A DNA stretch of 64,000 bases from Intoshia linei (GCA_001642005.1 LWCA01000012.1:1-64000), one strand, 5' to 3'; positions 24,149 to 37,861 are shown, counted from the first letter of the stretch. Numbers and translations are program-made. Notes: a model not told the origin generated them from the letters alone.

Positions 24149-26292
24149 TTACTTTTTCATTTTAGAAATTTCATCCAATTCCGCTTCGACGTCAGAAGAT
24201 GCCTAAATTACAATGATAAATAAAATTATATAATTGTGAATGTATTGTAAAATAATTACAACTAGTTCATATCGTAGGATTGTATCCATTGGGACCACAA
24301 AAATATTTTACGGTAGCCTGACGAAGTTACTTTATTTTTATTATTTTATAAGTCCATGATACCACCTACTTGCAATAGTAATCTTAGATTTTAATATATT
24401 GATTAAATCATCAGAACTCTATGGTGTATTTTCATAAAAAATTTTAATGTGGATAAAGAAATTATTTTATTAAACCCATTTAGTTCAGTCTTACTAATAG
24501 TAAATATTATAACAGTATCTACAAAATATTAAGTATATTATAATTGATGTTATAAATTTAAAATGACATCGGTATGATCTTCCGTCTCCATGTTTTCAGT
24601 GTCTATATCCAATTCAGACAAAGTATCTAACTCTTGACCCATATCGGCATCGCTTGTATCCTAAAAAGAATTATTATTCTATTACGATTAATGATGGCTA
24701 CTCCTTCCATTATACATTATGAAATAGTTATTGTTAAACTTGTTTTCAGTAAATAATATGGATCTTAAGAAAATTCGCTCAAACTTATTCAACCAGGTAT
24801 TTCATTAAGGATTAGACAAATTTCAATTTTATAATTCAAAATTAAAATTTTTGTTATTGAACGAAATTAATTGTTACCCGTAATTTTGATTATAAGATAT
24901 CTCAAATGTTTATAGAAAGTAAGATGATCCATTACAGTGGATCACTAAAACTCATTTAAGAAAATTTAATATTTTAATTGTTTGTAATGTACTAAAGCCT
25001 TCACTATTCGACAAAATAGGGAATTCGAAATTTTTGGCTAATATTAATCAAGTTTCTATAAAGTTCATCCTATAATTTAGAATTGGTTATTTTTTTCAAA
25101 AATTTTATTCCATTAAAAGGGGACCAGACGAACGCATGATATCTTTTTTATTGATTTAGTTATAAGATTGTTGGAAAATATTGAAATTTGGCGATTTACA
25201 ATTAAAGCAAAAAGAAAGTTTTTTGAGTCAATGAAAGAATGATCGAATAATGGAGGCTTCTTGCCATTTTCAAACTATCTAAAATCGTTAAATGTGAGAT
25301 GAATTACTAAAATACTCTTAACATACCCAATAAACTATTCACTTTCGCACTAAATTTCTAACAACGAAATAAAAATTGAATCAGTTGGATTTGAAATCGA
25401 TATAGCAATATATAAATGTCTGCAAATAAATCACTAAATGTTAATGCAACGTATCAATGGGTTAAATCTTTTACAGAAACAATCAAACTAAAACCACAAA
25501 ATTTTAAAATACCTGACAAATTTTTGGTATTTTCCCTGGAGCATCGCTCTAAAATATAGTCAAAAAATTATTTTGTGGTTTTATTATTTGATAAATTAAA
25601 AATAGAAAACTAAACCCATACAATATCAATTTCATAAATATTTATAAGCAATAAAATACCATTGCATTTCCGTTCATTTCTCTAGCTCGTTTCCTCGTCA
25701 TGATAACATTTGGAGGTTCCTCGTTTACAACAGGTAGATCTAATAATTTATTAATTAAATGGATAATTCTTAGTAAAACATTTAAATTACCAGTCATTTC
25801 TTGGCCAGCAATATGAACAGGTCCAGACCCACTAATGAGTGAAAATGTAACACTTTTATCACTTGGAAATGTCAATTCAACGCTAGCCTAAATTATAATA
25901 TCAAAACAATCAAAAAAAATCTACATAATCATTTAACCCTAAAGTTAAAGAACAAATGTTGATTTGGACAGGTTCATTTTCCATGGTTGTTGTTTCAACT
26001 TGAATAATATTTCTTTCACCCTTTGCGGCATTTACACCCAAACAAAACTACAAAAATAAAATTATATATTACAATCAAAATGTATACTGTTTTTGTGTGC
26101 AAAGAATGAATTAAAAAATCTGTATCACCATCTTCGTCAGCTTTATTCCAAATGTGACTGGGACGTGACTTTTCCAAAACACAAGCTAAATAAATTCATT
26201 TTTATTCATAAAAAAAAATAAATTAAATTACCCCATAGCCTACTACTTTGAATAATATTGTCAATTCCAATGTTTCCGTGTATTTCTTCCAT
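24149..26292 (-). CDS. Nucleoplasmin/nucleophosmin-like histone chaperone (NLP)
   Basis: Nuclear chaperones of this family form pentamers that bind histones through acidic tracts. Exons (minus): 26292-26232, 26185-26088, 26047-25925, 25887-25791, 25739-25660, 25548-25513, 24660-24568, 24202-24149; 213 aa. The family signature is SGSGPVHIAGQ in the core beta-sandwich, preceded by NIIQVETTTMENEPVQI, which aligns with the core strand. A basic patch TRKRARE looks like a nuclear localisation signal, and an acidic run (DIDTENMETEDHTD) forms the tail. Two introns are about 37-40 nt. The donor before the last exon is a poor gtcatt; reading through instead ends the protein three codons later at 24550, so two C-termini are possible. 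The stop is tail-to-tail with the membrane protein gene, 189 bp away. Confidence 0.9.
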
Positions 26293-26778
26293 AACTGAAC
26301 TGATAAATAAATACAAAAATTATTTTCAAGGCAAAAATTAAAAGTGAACGAAAATGTAATCACAAAAAACTACTAAATTGACTATTTTTATAAATTTGGC
26401 TATTGATTGGTTTGCAATAAGTTGTCAAGGCATAAGTAAAAATTAATCAATTGAAATTTGCGCAAAAAAGCAACATTTTATGTAAAAGTACATAAAGGTC
26501 AACTGTCTGCATAGTTATTCTTTACGCGTTATTTAAATACAAGCCAAAATTGTAAAAATATTCACAATTGAACAAACAACAAAAATAAATACTAGGGAAA
26601 CTTGAAATGCATTTGAAAATCGTCGAATGTATGAACAATTTTTAGTCTGCTACATTTTATCGTGTTAATTTTAATTTATACTTTCATTGTTTGACAATTT
26701 AACAAATTATTTAATGGCAATTTTTGCATAATCCAATACTGTACCATTAAAAAAATTGTGAGTTAAATTTATTAAAAA

Positions 26779-29700
26779 TTAATTGTAAATATTGGAGATG
26801 GAGCTTGTCCTCATAGAGTAATTTGATGGAGCAAATGGTTTATACTTTTCTTTTAAATTGCTGCAGCTTGTGTACATGTCCCTGTCTGTACTTTTATAAC
26901 TGAATCCGTTCAATTTTTTAGATTTTTCAAATTTATATTTTAAATTGTGATTTTTAGTGTCATATTTGCTTTTATAGTTTAATTTCGATTCCGTATCCGA
27001 TGAGGATATAGATGGAGAAGAGTAACTCAATATGTTTCTTGAATATAGAACCTTTTTTAATGTATCGCTGCTATTATCGCTATCCTGAACCTTTCTATAT
27101 GGTTTATATTTTTTGTTTTTTAAATTTGTCCCTTTACTTTTTCCAGATTCTTGAATGTTTGATGGCAATTTAATCATATTTTCAAATGTCCAATTCAACT
27201 GTCTAACTTCATGTTCGTGGCGCTTTTTTGTTTGATTCAATTCATTCAACAATTTGTCGTTGGTATTCATTAGTGCCCTAAAATTTATATTTTTACAAAC
27301 AAAATTAAAATTTAATACGAATGACTTTCTTTTATAATTTTTGTCATTTCTTTAAATTTGTCCATATTTTCAACTTTTTTTAGTTCAGCCTGACAACTTT
27401 TTTCAGATTGAGCTAGATTAAATTTAATAATATTTAGGCCTTAAATTTTAAGGTTTTACCTCTTGGGATGCATTCAGTACATTCAATAATTTCGTTTATT
27501 TTTTCTATTTTTTTATTTTCAATGTTTATAATATATTTTGTTACCTTTTAAAATGTTTTCAATTTTGTATGGAACATTTACATACAATTTTATTGTACTC
27601 AATATGTTGATCACTTTTTTATCTTCAAATTTATCAGTATGTGAAGTTTCTTTCGTATGAACATTTTTTTCTATTTTTGTGTGACCATTTGTCTAAATTT
27701 TATAATTTATAATGCATTGCAATGTTTTAAAATTCGGTTTTAATTTTTTTAATTATACCACTTTTTTTGAGTTTAATACCCAATTTTGAACGGGGTCTAA
27801 ATTTTTTTTATTATGGTTTCTTTTATATAATTTATATACTTGAATGTCTAGTAATATAAGCTTTTGCTTTGTAGTTTCGTGAATTTTCCACTTCTTTCAT
27901 GTAACTAGGTTTCTGGTTTTGTGTTATTTTTTTTTCTCTAAATTATTTTTACTACTTTTATATTTTAGTCATCTTACTCCAAATTATGTTGACAGTTTAG
28001 TTTTTCTTTGTATGTTTTGTAAACATATTTGTAGTTTTCTTTCAATGTTTCTAATTTTTATATTTTTATCATCCCTTACTTCTATAAAAATGAATGTCTG
28101 TGTATCTGTCTGTTACCGTTTATTTAAAAAATTGACAGTCGTATGATTTTCAAAATCCAAATTACTAATACAGTTTTACTCACTACGTGTTTATATCTAT
28201 TTCAAGTTCATTTCTTGAGTCCTTCAAAGTCAAAACCCAATTTCTCTTTTTTAAAAAAAAATCAACCCAAAAATTTAATAAAACATGCCTTCTGAGACGC
28301 GTTTTAAAATCATTAACATTTTCGTTAATTTTAGCCTCAAAAACGCATACCTTCATGGTTAAATCTCAAATTACCCTTTGTTTTAAAAATAAAACATGCC
28401 CTAAAATATTATAAAACATAAATTCTGCCATAGTTTTTAAAATTATCAGCATTATCATAAATGGTAACCTCAAAAAAGATAATTTTCACGATCAAAACCA
28501 CAGATTACCATTTATATTAAAAAAGTATAATATATTTTTATATATAAAAGACTAAGAGTTCTACAGCACAACCAGAACATAAATTTCAAATCGTTCCTAT
28601 TACTGCTCTGTAAGCGTTATAGGTAAACCTTATAGGTTGTCATCACAATTTATTTTTATAAACTTAAAGTTCTTTAATTTATCATATTTAAAATTTGATA
28701 TTTTTAAAATACAAAAAGTTGGTGGTCATTTTAAGAATTAAAACATTTCAATCACACCATCTTGTTCGCAATAAAAAGTTTCATGTTTACCATAGGGCTA
28801 CTTTTATTAGTTTGAATAAGGACACAGGTTATTAACTAAACATTTCAATTTTTAAATTTGATTCTAGCTCGATTTTTGTGATTTTTATCGACGTTCAAAT
28901 TTCGGTTATTTATACAATAATGTGTATAGACGTTTTCAAAATACAGTCGATTCTGTACTATATGAACATCCTAGAATATGAACTCAGTTTAATATGAACA
29001 CGACAATTTTGTTTGAACAAACATTGATTGAACATTTCGAAACTCTTAATTATTAGCGCCATTCATATATGTTCATATTACAGTATAGTATAAACACGAT
29101 TAAAACCTGGTCTCTTCATGTTCATATATAACAGAATCGACTGTACCATTTCAAATTTACCACAATGTTTTTTTGGAAAAAATAAAGTTAAATTTAAAAT
29201 TATCGATATGATTTTCAAAAGGCTATTTAAAATAATGATCGCAACTCGAATCGGTATCTTTGCAACACCCCATTCTAGATTATTTTATATATCATGATAA
29301 TACACAATTTCCGCAATAATCGCTCTTAATTCTTTTATGGGTGTGACACCCTAATGGTCATATTAAATATGTATAGTATATTACTGAAATTAGTATTTAT
29401 AATTACCGTTTGTTTTATCTGTTGTGGATAGAGAACTAGCACAGTAAGTTTTTTCTAGTTCAGCTAAAATGTATGCATAATATTAAGGTTCTACATTCAA
29501 AATTTTGTTAAGTATTAGTTTGTACATTGTAAAATAAGGGTGGAATAATTTTTGTCATGCAAACTTGGATCAAAATTATACATGTCCAAAAATTGAAAAT
29601 CTTGGCTTGACTTGGATGAAAGGTTTGGAGTGGTTTCCAAACATTAATGTAATTTTAAACTATAAAATTACGTTTATCTGTGAATATGCTGGCTGAAGGT

Positions 29701-30793
29701 ACAACTGTTTCCTTCAAACTAATTGTATCGAAATTTTTATGATTATTTTTCCAAAAGGCCATAGTTTCGTATTTTGAATATGCTAAAATACGCGTATTTA
29801 TTAATTAATGGATGAGTTTTTCTAGAAAAACCTTAGATTGATGAAAAAATTAAATGTTTGATAACTGGTTAATAAATAAAATTTAAATTACCAGTCCTAG
29901 GTTTAGACAATTCGTTGACTTGGTTTATACGTGATTGATATGTAGGCTTTTTGGGTATTTCTAGCTTTATCTCATTTTCAATTTTCAAGTTTAATTTATC
30001 CTTTTCTTGTAAAGCCAAATTCTTTTCTCTTTGACTTATTAATCGATCATCTATAATTTTGCATTAGATTTAGGTTGTGGATATTTTTGACTAATTTTCT
30101 TGATTTATAATCGATTAATTATAAAGATTAGTCTTTTCTTACAAATTATAACTAAATTTTTTTTTGGTTATTTTTTAATGTCATGTTCATTGAAAATTCA
30201 TGAAATGATAAGTATGGATCAATTCAATTTGTCAATGTTATTCATGGATCATAGAATATTATACTGTATTATTTTTTTAAATTTATGATAAAATTTACCC
30301 AACTTTTGTAAATTTGGCAAAATATTAATTAAAACAAATCGATATTGAATAGTTTGATTTCTTGAAATTGGATTTAGTCGAATATCCACATCTTCTAGTA
30401 GAGTATTATACCTCAAACGTTTAATTTCGTCAACAGAATCGATGCAATTGTAATATCTTTTTTTTAAAATATAATAAAATCTTTAAAAAAATTAAATAAA
30501 TGATGTAACAAATACATGTTCAATTTCATCAAATTTTGCAAATGATTCAAGCCCTATAATTTATTTATTTTGATTTTACATTAAAATATATAACTTACAG
30601 TCAATTCTTGAATAGCATTTCTAGAAATATCGAGTGACTTTAAATTGCAAAAATTTATGAGTGAAAACCCTAAACATTTAATTTTTGTTCCAATAATGTA
30701 CGATCCAGGCAAATTTAAAGATTTCACTTTAATTAAATTGTTTTTGTCTATATTGACATGTGATAGAATCCATTCTTGGGTAATGGTCGTCAT
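26779..30793 (-). CDS. CEP72/LRRC36-like centrosomal leucine-rich repeat protein
   Basis: CEP72 is a centriolar satellite and centrosome protein that recruits gamma-tubulin ring components. Eleven exons (minus) join in phase: 30793-30599, 30553-30516, 30456-30299, 30050-29892, 29782-29672, 29463-29407, 27796-27759, 27692-27545, 27504-27460, 27412-27319, 27277-26779; 513 aa. Leucine-rich repeats occupy about residues 20-130 (LKSLDISRNAIQELTGL, LMKLNIYYNCIDSV), followed by an LRR cap DVDIRLNPISRN, ILPNLQKLDDR and a SQREKN start to the helical region, as in CEP72. The rest is Lys/Ser-rich with coiled-coil stretches (AELKKVENMDKFKEM). Several introns are 40-60 nt; one is 1.6 kb and holds a pogo-like MITE. 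LRRC36 is the alternative family name. Confidence 0.82.
28060..28560. repeat. Copy of the large dispersed repeat in a CEP72-like intron
   Basis: Starts with an 'aatgtctgtgtatctgtctgttaccgttt' block and continues with alternating 'caaaatcatt', 'cttcatggtt' and 'aaattaccctttg' lines, as in 40960-41465. Diverged and non-coding. Confidence 0.6.
28944..29143. mobile_element. 200-bp pogo/Tigger-like MITE
   Basis: Both ends carry a 26-bp inverted repeat with two mismatches starting CAGTCGATTCTGT. The element is flanked by TA on both sides (28942-28943 and 29144-29145). The inside repeats 'tatgaaca' words. No coding sequence. It is inside an intron of the CEP72-like gene. Confidence 0.9.
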
Positions 30794-31151
30794 TTTGTAA
30801 TTGAATTATTTGATTTATAATTTAATTAAAAATGTGAATCAAATTGTAAATTTAAGGTAAAAAATACTGAATTTTGATGCTCTGTAATATTTACGTTAAC
30901 TACTCATATAATAGTTCATAATTTGGATCTAAATTTGTTTTAGTGTTTCTATTGATTGAGTAAGTGCATAATTGTAAATCAACAATTTAATGTCTAGGAA
31001 AAATTAAAATTTTATTGGTATTCAGTTATGATTCATTGATTAATCAATTTTTTAATGGTAATTTCAATCTATCAACACGAAGAGTTTTACAAATGTAAAA
31101 TTCTTTTGAAAAATATTTAGTTTTTTAAGTTTATTTCAAATTATTACAATT

Positions 31152-31440
31152 TTATTTATCAAATATATATTGACCTGTAAAGGGTACCATTTTTATCATT
31201 TTATGATTGACGTGATTGATATATATTAACACTCCTTCTACGGTGTCGTTTTGATTGATATCTTGGTCTATATAGGTGTTTTATATGTAAATATAAAATA
31301 AAATTAATAAATATAATGCCTGGTAATCAGTATTCAACTTTTTTATGTATAAAACAGAGTTCGTTACTAGGCTACCCAAGGATTTTAATTTACGTACATT
31401 TCCACTATTGTACAGCTTCATTAAAGCTAGTTTAGAGTAC
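31152..31440 (-). CDS. Possible small unrecognised coding exons
   Basis: A minus-strand exon 31267-31152 is preceded by an acceptor (tatatag) and reads DQDINQNDTVEGVLIYINH, ending PFTGQYIFDK and a stop. About 120-170 bases upstream is another protein-like frame (MKLYNSGNVRKLKSLGSL). A phase-compatible donor (gtaaat, after GNV) could join them, but this is a guess. No family is recognised. It lies 5' of the CEP72-like gene on the same strand and could be an independent small gene. Confidence 0.3.
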
Positions 31441-34400
31441 CTAGTTTAGTGGTGTATAGGTTTACTCGAGATTAATCTACTCTGTAACTGGAGGCAAACT
31501 ATGAAAACATTTTGAAATTATCTAAATGATTTTAATTTGGCGGGAAATACGCAAATAATATACGAAACAGGCCTAATTTTTCAATTTTAAGTGACCTCAA
31601 AACGTACCACAATGCATCAAATGTGAAAATGTTATGCAATTGATTAAATTTTTATTGTATGAAAAAAAACTTGGTGAACTGTCTATTTTTTAATTTATTT
31701 CCATTTCAATGTGTATGCATTTGTTCCGAGTCATAATTGTTATGGAATGTCTTTTTAGTTTTCATTATTCAATTATAAATAATGTACTACTGCATGAATA
31801 TACTTTATACGTATTAATAAGCATAACAAGGTTTATAAAAACTTGCTTAAATTTTATTACGGAACATTGAACATTCATTAATGAATTTAATGTACTTTGT
31901 TCAGTAAAATAAATGGTAAATTGCATGCAAGAAATTCAAGATTTATAAAATGTTTAATTTTTACTAATTTGTTTCGAATAGCATTTGTGAGTTACGGTCC
32001 TACTCTAGTTTTTGTAATAACCTGTCTTTAATAATAAATAACAACATTTTAATATAAATACAATATAATATAATAATTAATACAAAAATGTTAGGATAAA
32101 TATGAAAGATAACTTCATTTTATGTATAATCAGCTTTTATTTTGTTTCTATGGATAATTATGTTGGAAATTCCTTTGATGTGTTTATCATGATTTGTGAA
32201 CAATTTTGTTTTTTTAAATTAATTTCTAGCTAATTTATTTTGTTTTTTTAAAGATGTTTGAATACCTCATAATTAACCCCAAAAACTATACGTAAAATCC
32301 TTACTTATATAATATGCTTTTTTTTCTGTATGTGTGTGTGTTATGGTTTATTCCAATAATTACCAGTCTTAGAATTTTATAAAGTCCAATTTCAATTACA
32401 GTTCTTTCCGGGGTGTTAGCAATATAAATTTCAACATCCAAAAATCACATCTTACGAGTCAAAAAGTATAATATTAGTAATAATAGTATTAAGTAGTAGT
32501 AATAAATAGTATAATAACACAATTATAATTAAATTGATTCTAATTTTGAAAAAATTTGAAAACAAGAAATTTTGTAGCAATGATAAAAAATTAAAGTAGT
32601 CAATTTATGAGATTGAAACCCATATTTCTGTATTTTAAATATGCATAAGTTATTATACCATATTTTTTGAAATTTTAGGATCAATATTTTTAATTTTAAT
32701 TTGAAAAATATTGATTGATAATTATCAACTATTATAATATATATTAATAATTATTTTTGACTGAGATTCCCGGTCTGGGAATGGGTAGATTTTTGAAGTT
32801 GAAGTTGAAAAAAATGTTTTTTTTACACAAGTACATTTTTATATATAAAATTGGTACGAATTTAAGTTGAATTTACCAAGCAAATATAAATTACAATTGT
32901 TTATAATTTTTGAACATATATTTTCAACTTTAATAGTTAATTTACTAACATTAATGAATGTCGAAAATGATCTTTCACTAAGTTAAAGGTCAATATTATA
33001 CCGTTTCATAAAAAAAAATTTGAAAATATTTTGGACATTTCTTGCAAACTTTCAAATGATGAAATCATTTGAATATTCGACATTTTTAAAAATTTTATAA
33101 ATTCAGATAAAATTTATTTATCAATTGAAAATCGGTATTATTTAAATTTACTAACACAAAAACGGATTATTAAAATTTTCAATAAACTAACTGAAATCAT
33201 AAAATGAAAACTTTAAACTTCTAGATGTGGGGTTTTTTTAGAAAAAAATTAAAAATATTAATATCATTTTGCAGCAAATTAAGCAACGCTCATTTTCTAT
33301 ATATGTCATTTTTATATTAGAAAAATGGAATAGCCCTATTGTACATTGTACTTTAGGCTGTTTCGAAAAGGAATGAATTTTGGAAAATATAAAGATTTAT
33401 CAATAGAAAACATGAAAAATTATCTAAAAATCACATTCTGATAAAAATTTTTTATTGGTTAACAAAAAAACCTCTCTGGTCAGACGCTTGAATTCCCTAA
33501 ATCGGTTAAAACTATGCAATTTTGTATATACATTGATTTGACAGGCTAAATTTTGTATATATGAGGCTAGTATATATGAAATTGGGAGGTTGAAATTTAT
33601 CTTATACGTCCCGAAAAAAATTGTAATTGAAATGTGGACTTTATAAAATTCTAAGAAGGATAGTTATTGAAATAAAGCGTAAGACAGACCAACAGACATA
33701 CACACACACAAACAAAAATCACGTAGCATATTATATAAGTTATATACAAGAAAAAATATTTCACTAAAATTGAAACTCTAAGAGGTTTTTTTTTAAATTC
33801 AAGCAAAAGGGTTTCGTAATAATTTAATTTTATCTGAAAAATCATGTTTTCTATTGATAAATTTTTGTTTTTGTGATTTTGGAAACATCCTATTGTACAT
33901 AGTATGTAGTTTTGTATTGACATGGATACATTATTGAGAAAAAACTGATTGACCTTCAAATAAGCGCATTTTTAAGTTAATTGGTGCATTTACAATCAAA
34001 TTAAATTAAATATTGTTATTTTGATTTAATTTTGTTGAAATTTCTTCTTTTTTACGATATATTAAATTTAGTGTTTTAACCTGAGCTCAGATCGAAAACC
34101 TGATATGTTAATATTTTTTAAATTGATTTGATTAAAAATTTAGTAAAATCTAACCCTGAAATAGATGTCTTTCTGTAATGAGAAAGTTTTTGCATATACA
34201 ATACAATTGTATAATATATATATTATACAATTTTTTTTGTATTCTGGGAGAACCACGTAGATTTTAGTATATTTCTGTATATACTATTTTGTAGTTTGTC
34301 TGTAAAGTCTAAAAGTTAGTTTTTTTAGAGTTTGTTGGAATTATGCTTTTGAATTTCAAATTTTGAATTTTGATTCTGAATTTTGCTTAAATGACATTAA

Positions 34401-34974
34401 CCAACTTTTTATATCAGTATATCAGAAATTTAAATGTGTAGTAGATTGAAAAAATAAATAACCATATTCTTCTTTGTAATCCGAACCGTCATTAGTGGCC
34501 CATACAGTATATATCGTGATATTTTTCATCTTATAATTAACAAATTATAATTTTTAAATATTTAATGAATATCTAGTTTTTCGTTATTTACTGTGGATAT
34601 TGTACATATCTTTAAACTTGAACAATTCAAATTTTCATACAAGTTTAAATAGTTACTGTAAACTACGCAAACATAAAAAAGTGATAGGTTATACAAGTAT
34701 TGACCAGTTTGAGCAATATCGCTGTTAGTGGGGATGAGAATATAATAAAGATATGCGATGACATAAAAGGGGTTTATTACAATGTATAATAATTTTATTA
34801 GGTTGATTAATTAATTGGGTTGATTGGACCAAGTAATAATCTTTTAGGTTTCCACAATTTGTTAAAACAAAAAAAATGGAGAATACAGATTTTTAAAAGG
34901 TTACAGGAAACTTACTAAAATAACCTGTAATACAATATATAATATTTTTGAAGGATGCATAATATGCATTGGAT
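31441..34974. other. Repeat-rich region without a recognised gene
   Basis: 32280-32480 and 33480-33745 are pieces of the large dispersed repeat in opposite orientations: one has 'tgtatgtgtgtgtgttatggttta', the other its complement 'catacacacacacaaacaaaaatcacg'. 32590-32830 matches its middle ('gattgaaacccatatttctg', 'gggaatgggtagat'). The rest is AT-rich. A palindromic attgtac word occurs near 33340. Confidence 0.5.
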
Positions 34975-36080
34975 ATCCGCCTGTTAACCAAAGATCTATT
35001 GTAATAATAAACATGGAAAAAATATTTACAAAGTTAGATTTTAAATCGGGTTATTGGCAAATTCCTATCCAACAAAATCATCATAAAAAACAGCTTTTTC
35101 TTATGGATATCGAAGTATTCTAATTCAGTGAATTGGCTGACAAATGCATCGGCTACCTCTCAACGTATTATGGACAAAATATTATAAGATAATGCTGCTG
35201 ATTATATGGATATTATAATTTTTCCATGTGATGTTAGGGAACATAAGAAGAACCTTGAAAAGGTGTTCAAGGCTATACAAAAAGCTAGATTGAGATTACA
35301 TTAATCAAAGTGTATCATGGGAGAGACAGAAATGAGATTCAAAGGATAAATTAATGAAAAAAATTATTGGCGTTAAACCAGAACCAGAAAAATTTTAATC
35401 AGTAGAAGCACCAATAAAAATTAGACTAGCTCGATCTTTTATGGGAATAACCAATGAACACCGTCAGTTTAACCAACATTTTACAGATATTACTTGGCCA
35501 ATATAAGAAGCCATCATAAGGATATGTAAATATACACAGTAATGTACCATTTCTTTTGAATCATTTAAAGAGGAATTCTCAAAAATATCAACATTCTTGA
35601 TGGAAAAACAGGATGAGCCATTTACTTTAGAAGCAGACACTTCTAATAATGATTTTCGAACGGTACTAAAACAAGATGATCATCACGTGTACTATGCAAG
35701 TCGCATTCTTTTAGAAACTACATCAATATAGAAAAACAATTATCAACGATAAATTGGAAGGAAAAAAATCAGACATTATGTGTACGGATCACATTCAATC
35801 TAAAACCCTCACTAAGCGACAATTCAGTCAAATTAACAAATCGCAAGATTATTATTTCAAAATATTATAGATAACTTAGCATCATAGCGGACTCTTTGTC
35901 CAGGTATGCAACAATTTCGAGTAGAGCAATTATCAGAAAAAATGGTGCGGGTGTTAAAGTTGAACAGAATAACCATTATATCATGGTCGATGAGGCGAAG
36001 TTTCGTGTTACCAATAAACCCATAATAAAAAAAACGATCTGAGTAAACTAGAAAAAAGATTTTCATTTCTAAACAATATT
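34975..36080 (+). mobile_element. Decayed Ty3/gypsy retrotransposon relic (RT and RNase H)
   Basis: A reverse transcriptase block reads KIFTKLDFKSGYWQIPIQQN, a hallmark of Ty3/gypsy pol. It is followed after stops and frame changes by an active-site region in which the usual YxDD has become YMDII, and then by palm/connection fragments (FMGITNEHRQF) and an RNase H-like stretch (EPFTLEADTSNNDF, VYYASRILLET). Many stops and frame changes make it non-functional. No long terminal repeats, gag or integrase were identified, so it is an internal fragment. Confidence 0.82.
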
Positions 36081-37224
36081 TAGCAAAGAAGAGATTACAT
36101 TGTCAATTACAATTCCTGAAGCTCCAATTTAACTTATTAAGAAAGACATCTACATCATTTCAACCTAGGCATACTGAAAATTTAAAAAATTATAATGTGC
36201 AATTAACAAAGTAAGTAATACTTGTTCTCTTTCACACGTCTTGATTTATTTAAGATTACAAATAATTAGTAAAATGTATATTTTATTGTACATTGTACAA
36301 TAATATCCGCATTGTGCAAAAGTAAATAATTTGAAACAATTATGGTCTACAACCAATAAACACAATATATCGATTACCATTAATAAAATTATTATTATGG
36401 TAAAATCAATTGTAAAATTTCAAAAGAATTTAGCAAATGATGATATGTGGAAATCTATGTTGATCAATGAAGGCGTAAATGGTATTTTTAAAGAATATCC
36501 AATATTTTTAATATAACATTACAAATTAGAAATTGGAAATTTTTCAAAATAAATCAATTTTTTTCATATTTTTAATAGGAAAATTATATAAAAGTGTATA
36601 ACTTGAAAAAATAACCTTGCATTAAGGTGTTCCACGGTATCAAACTAATTAAGTTCATATAGGAATTCAATGATGAAAAAATTTTTCATTTTATCTTTGT
36701 TTTGATGTCGGCATATACTTTTCAATATCTTGAAATTATTATTATAGTAAAATAAACAACAATAAAAATTAAAACTCAAATGTATTTTTAAAAATTAAAT
36801 TTGCGCCTTATCTATGGTACATAAAGTTTTTGATTTGATATAATCAAGTTTGAAATGCGGCCCTAACCTGTATAATATACAGTTTATAAGATACAATAAA
36901 GCCAAAATTGTATATCACTACTAATATTAGTATTAATAATATATAACGTAGTCATTGATGTATATCAAAAATGGTGTGGAGCATGCAGTGCCTTAAATAA
37001 TCAATTAATGACAACTATGTTTGATAAAGATATTGAACTCAATTTTTATTCGGTATATTAACCAATTGAGGAATATTCTTTATTTTTAAATGAGATTTGT
37101 TGTAAAATTTAAAATATATATGTGGAATTGCATTGTATTTATTACACCACATGTCATTTTTGCACTAATGAATTACAAAAGAAATTAAAAGCCAATAAAT
37201 TTTAGATTTTTAACTTAAATAATT

Positions 37225-37345
37225 AACTATAGCACAGGTTTTTGTGATATTCAAATTATTTAATATTATCTATCGCACAGGCTTTTGCGATTTTATAATT
37301 TATTCATATTATCCATCGCACGTACTCGTGCGTAATAGTTTTGTT
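37225..37345. repeat. Three-unit tandem repeat of 'atcgcacaggcttttgcgat'
   Basis: Units start at about 37229, 37271 and 37314, spaced about 43 bases. Each contains a short inverted repeat (TCGCA...TGCGA), so each unit can fold. The third is altered (cgcacgtactcgtgcg). Confidence 0.65.
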
Positions 37346-37557
37346 TATATTTGGCCCGCTAATTAATTAAACAAATTAAGTTTGACACTCCGGCTCTAGA
37401 AACAACTTCTTATCTTAAAATTAACTTTAGTCAATATTTTTAAACATAATATTAATATACATATGTATCCTATGATTTACTATGTGATTCTATATAAGGA
37501 AATTCATAGAGAGGAATGTTTAAGGTCTATTTTTCAGTGCGGTTAATCCGTCTATTG

Positions 37558-37861
37558 CAGCGGTTCGCAACATAATTCGCAGTTGGTACCCCTAAACAAA
37601 AAAAAATATAATTTGGTACCCCATAATAATTTCTATTTATTGTAACTATGATACCATGTGAATTAAAAAAAATCAAATAAAATAAATAGTTAGTTAAACT
37701 CTACTTTATTAAAAATAGATACATAAATGTATTATGAAATTTTAAAAATATTTATAATTTATTAATCATAAGGTGTGAATCATAGGATGAGACGAACTGG
37801 CATGCCAAAATAATTTATGGTTCCCCTAGGGGGTACCAGCACCCCAATTTTAGAACCGCTG
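37558..37861. mobile_element. 304-bp hAT-type MITE, family B copy 1
   Basis: Ends cagcggttc and gaaccgctg, with GTCTATTG / CTTTATTG flanks (6 of 8). It is collinear with 53194-53492: 'ttggtacccc', 'aattaaaaaaaatcaaataaaat' and 'gatgagacgaactgg' blocks in the same order. Non-coding. Confidence 0.88.

Noticed and set aside
27919-28414. Two adjacent plus-strand frames of ~75 residues
   Set aside because: They fall in a CEP72-like intron and in a copy of the large dispersed repeat; composition is Phe/Leu/Ser from poly-T tracts.
33651-33959. 102-residue minus frame with a CVCVCVC run
   Set aside because: The run comes from a (CA)n/(TG)n tract at the end of the dispersed repeat, not from protein coding.
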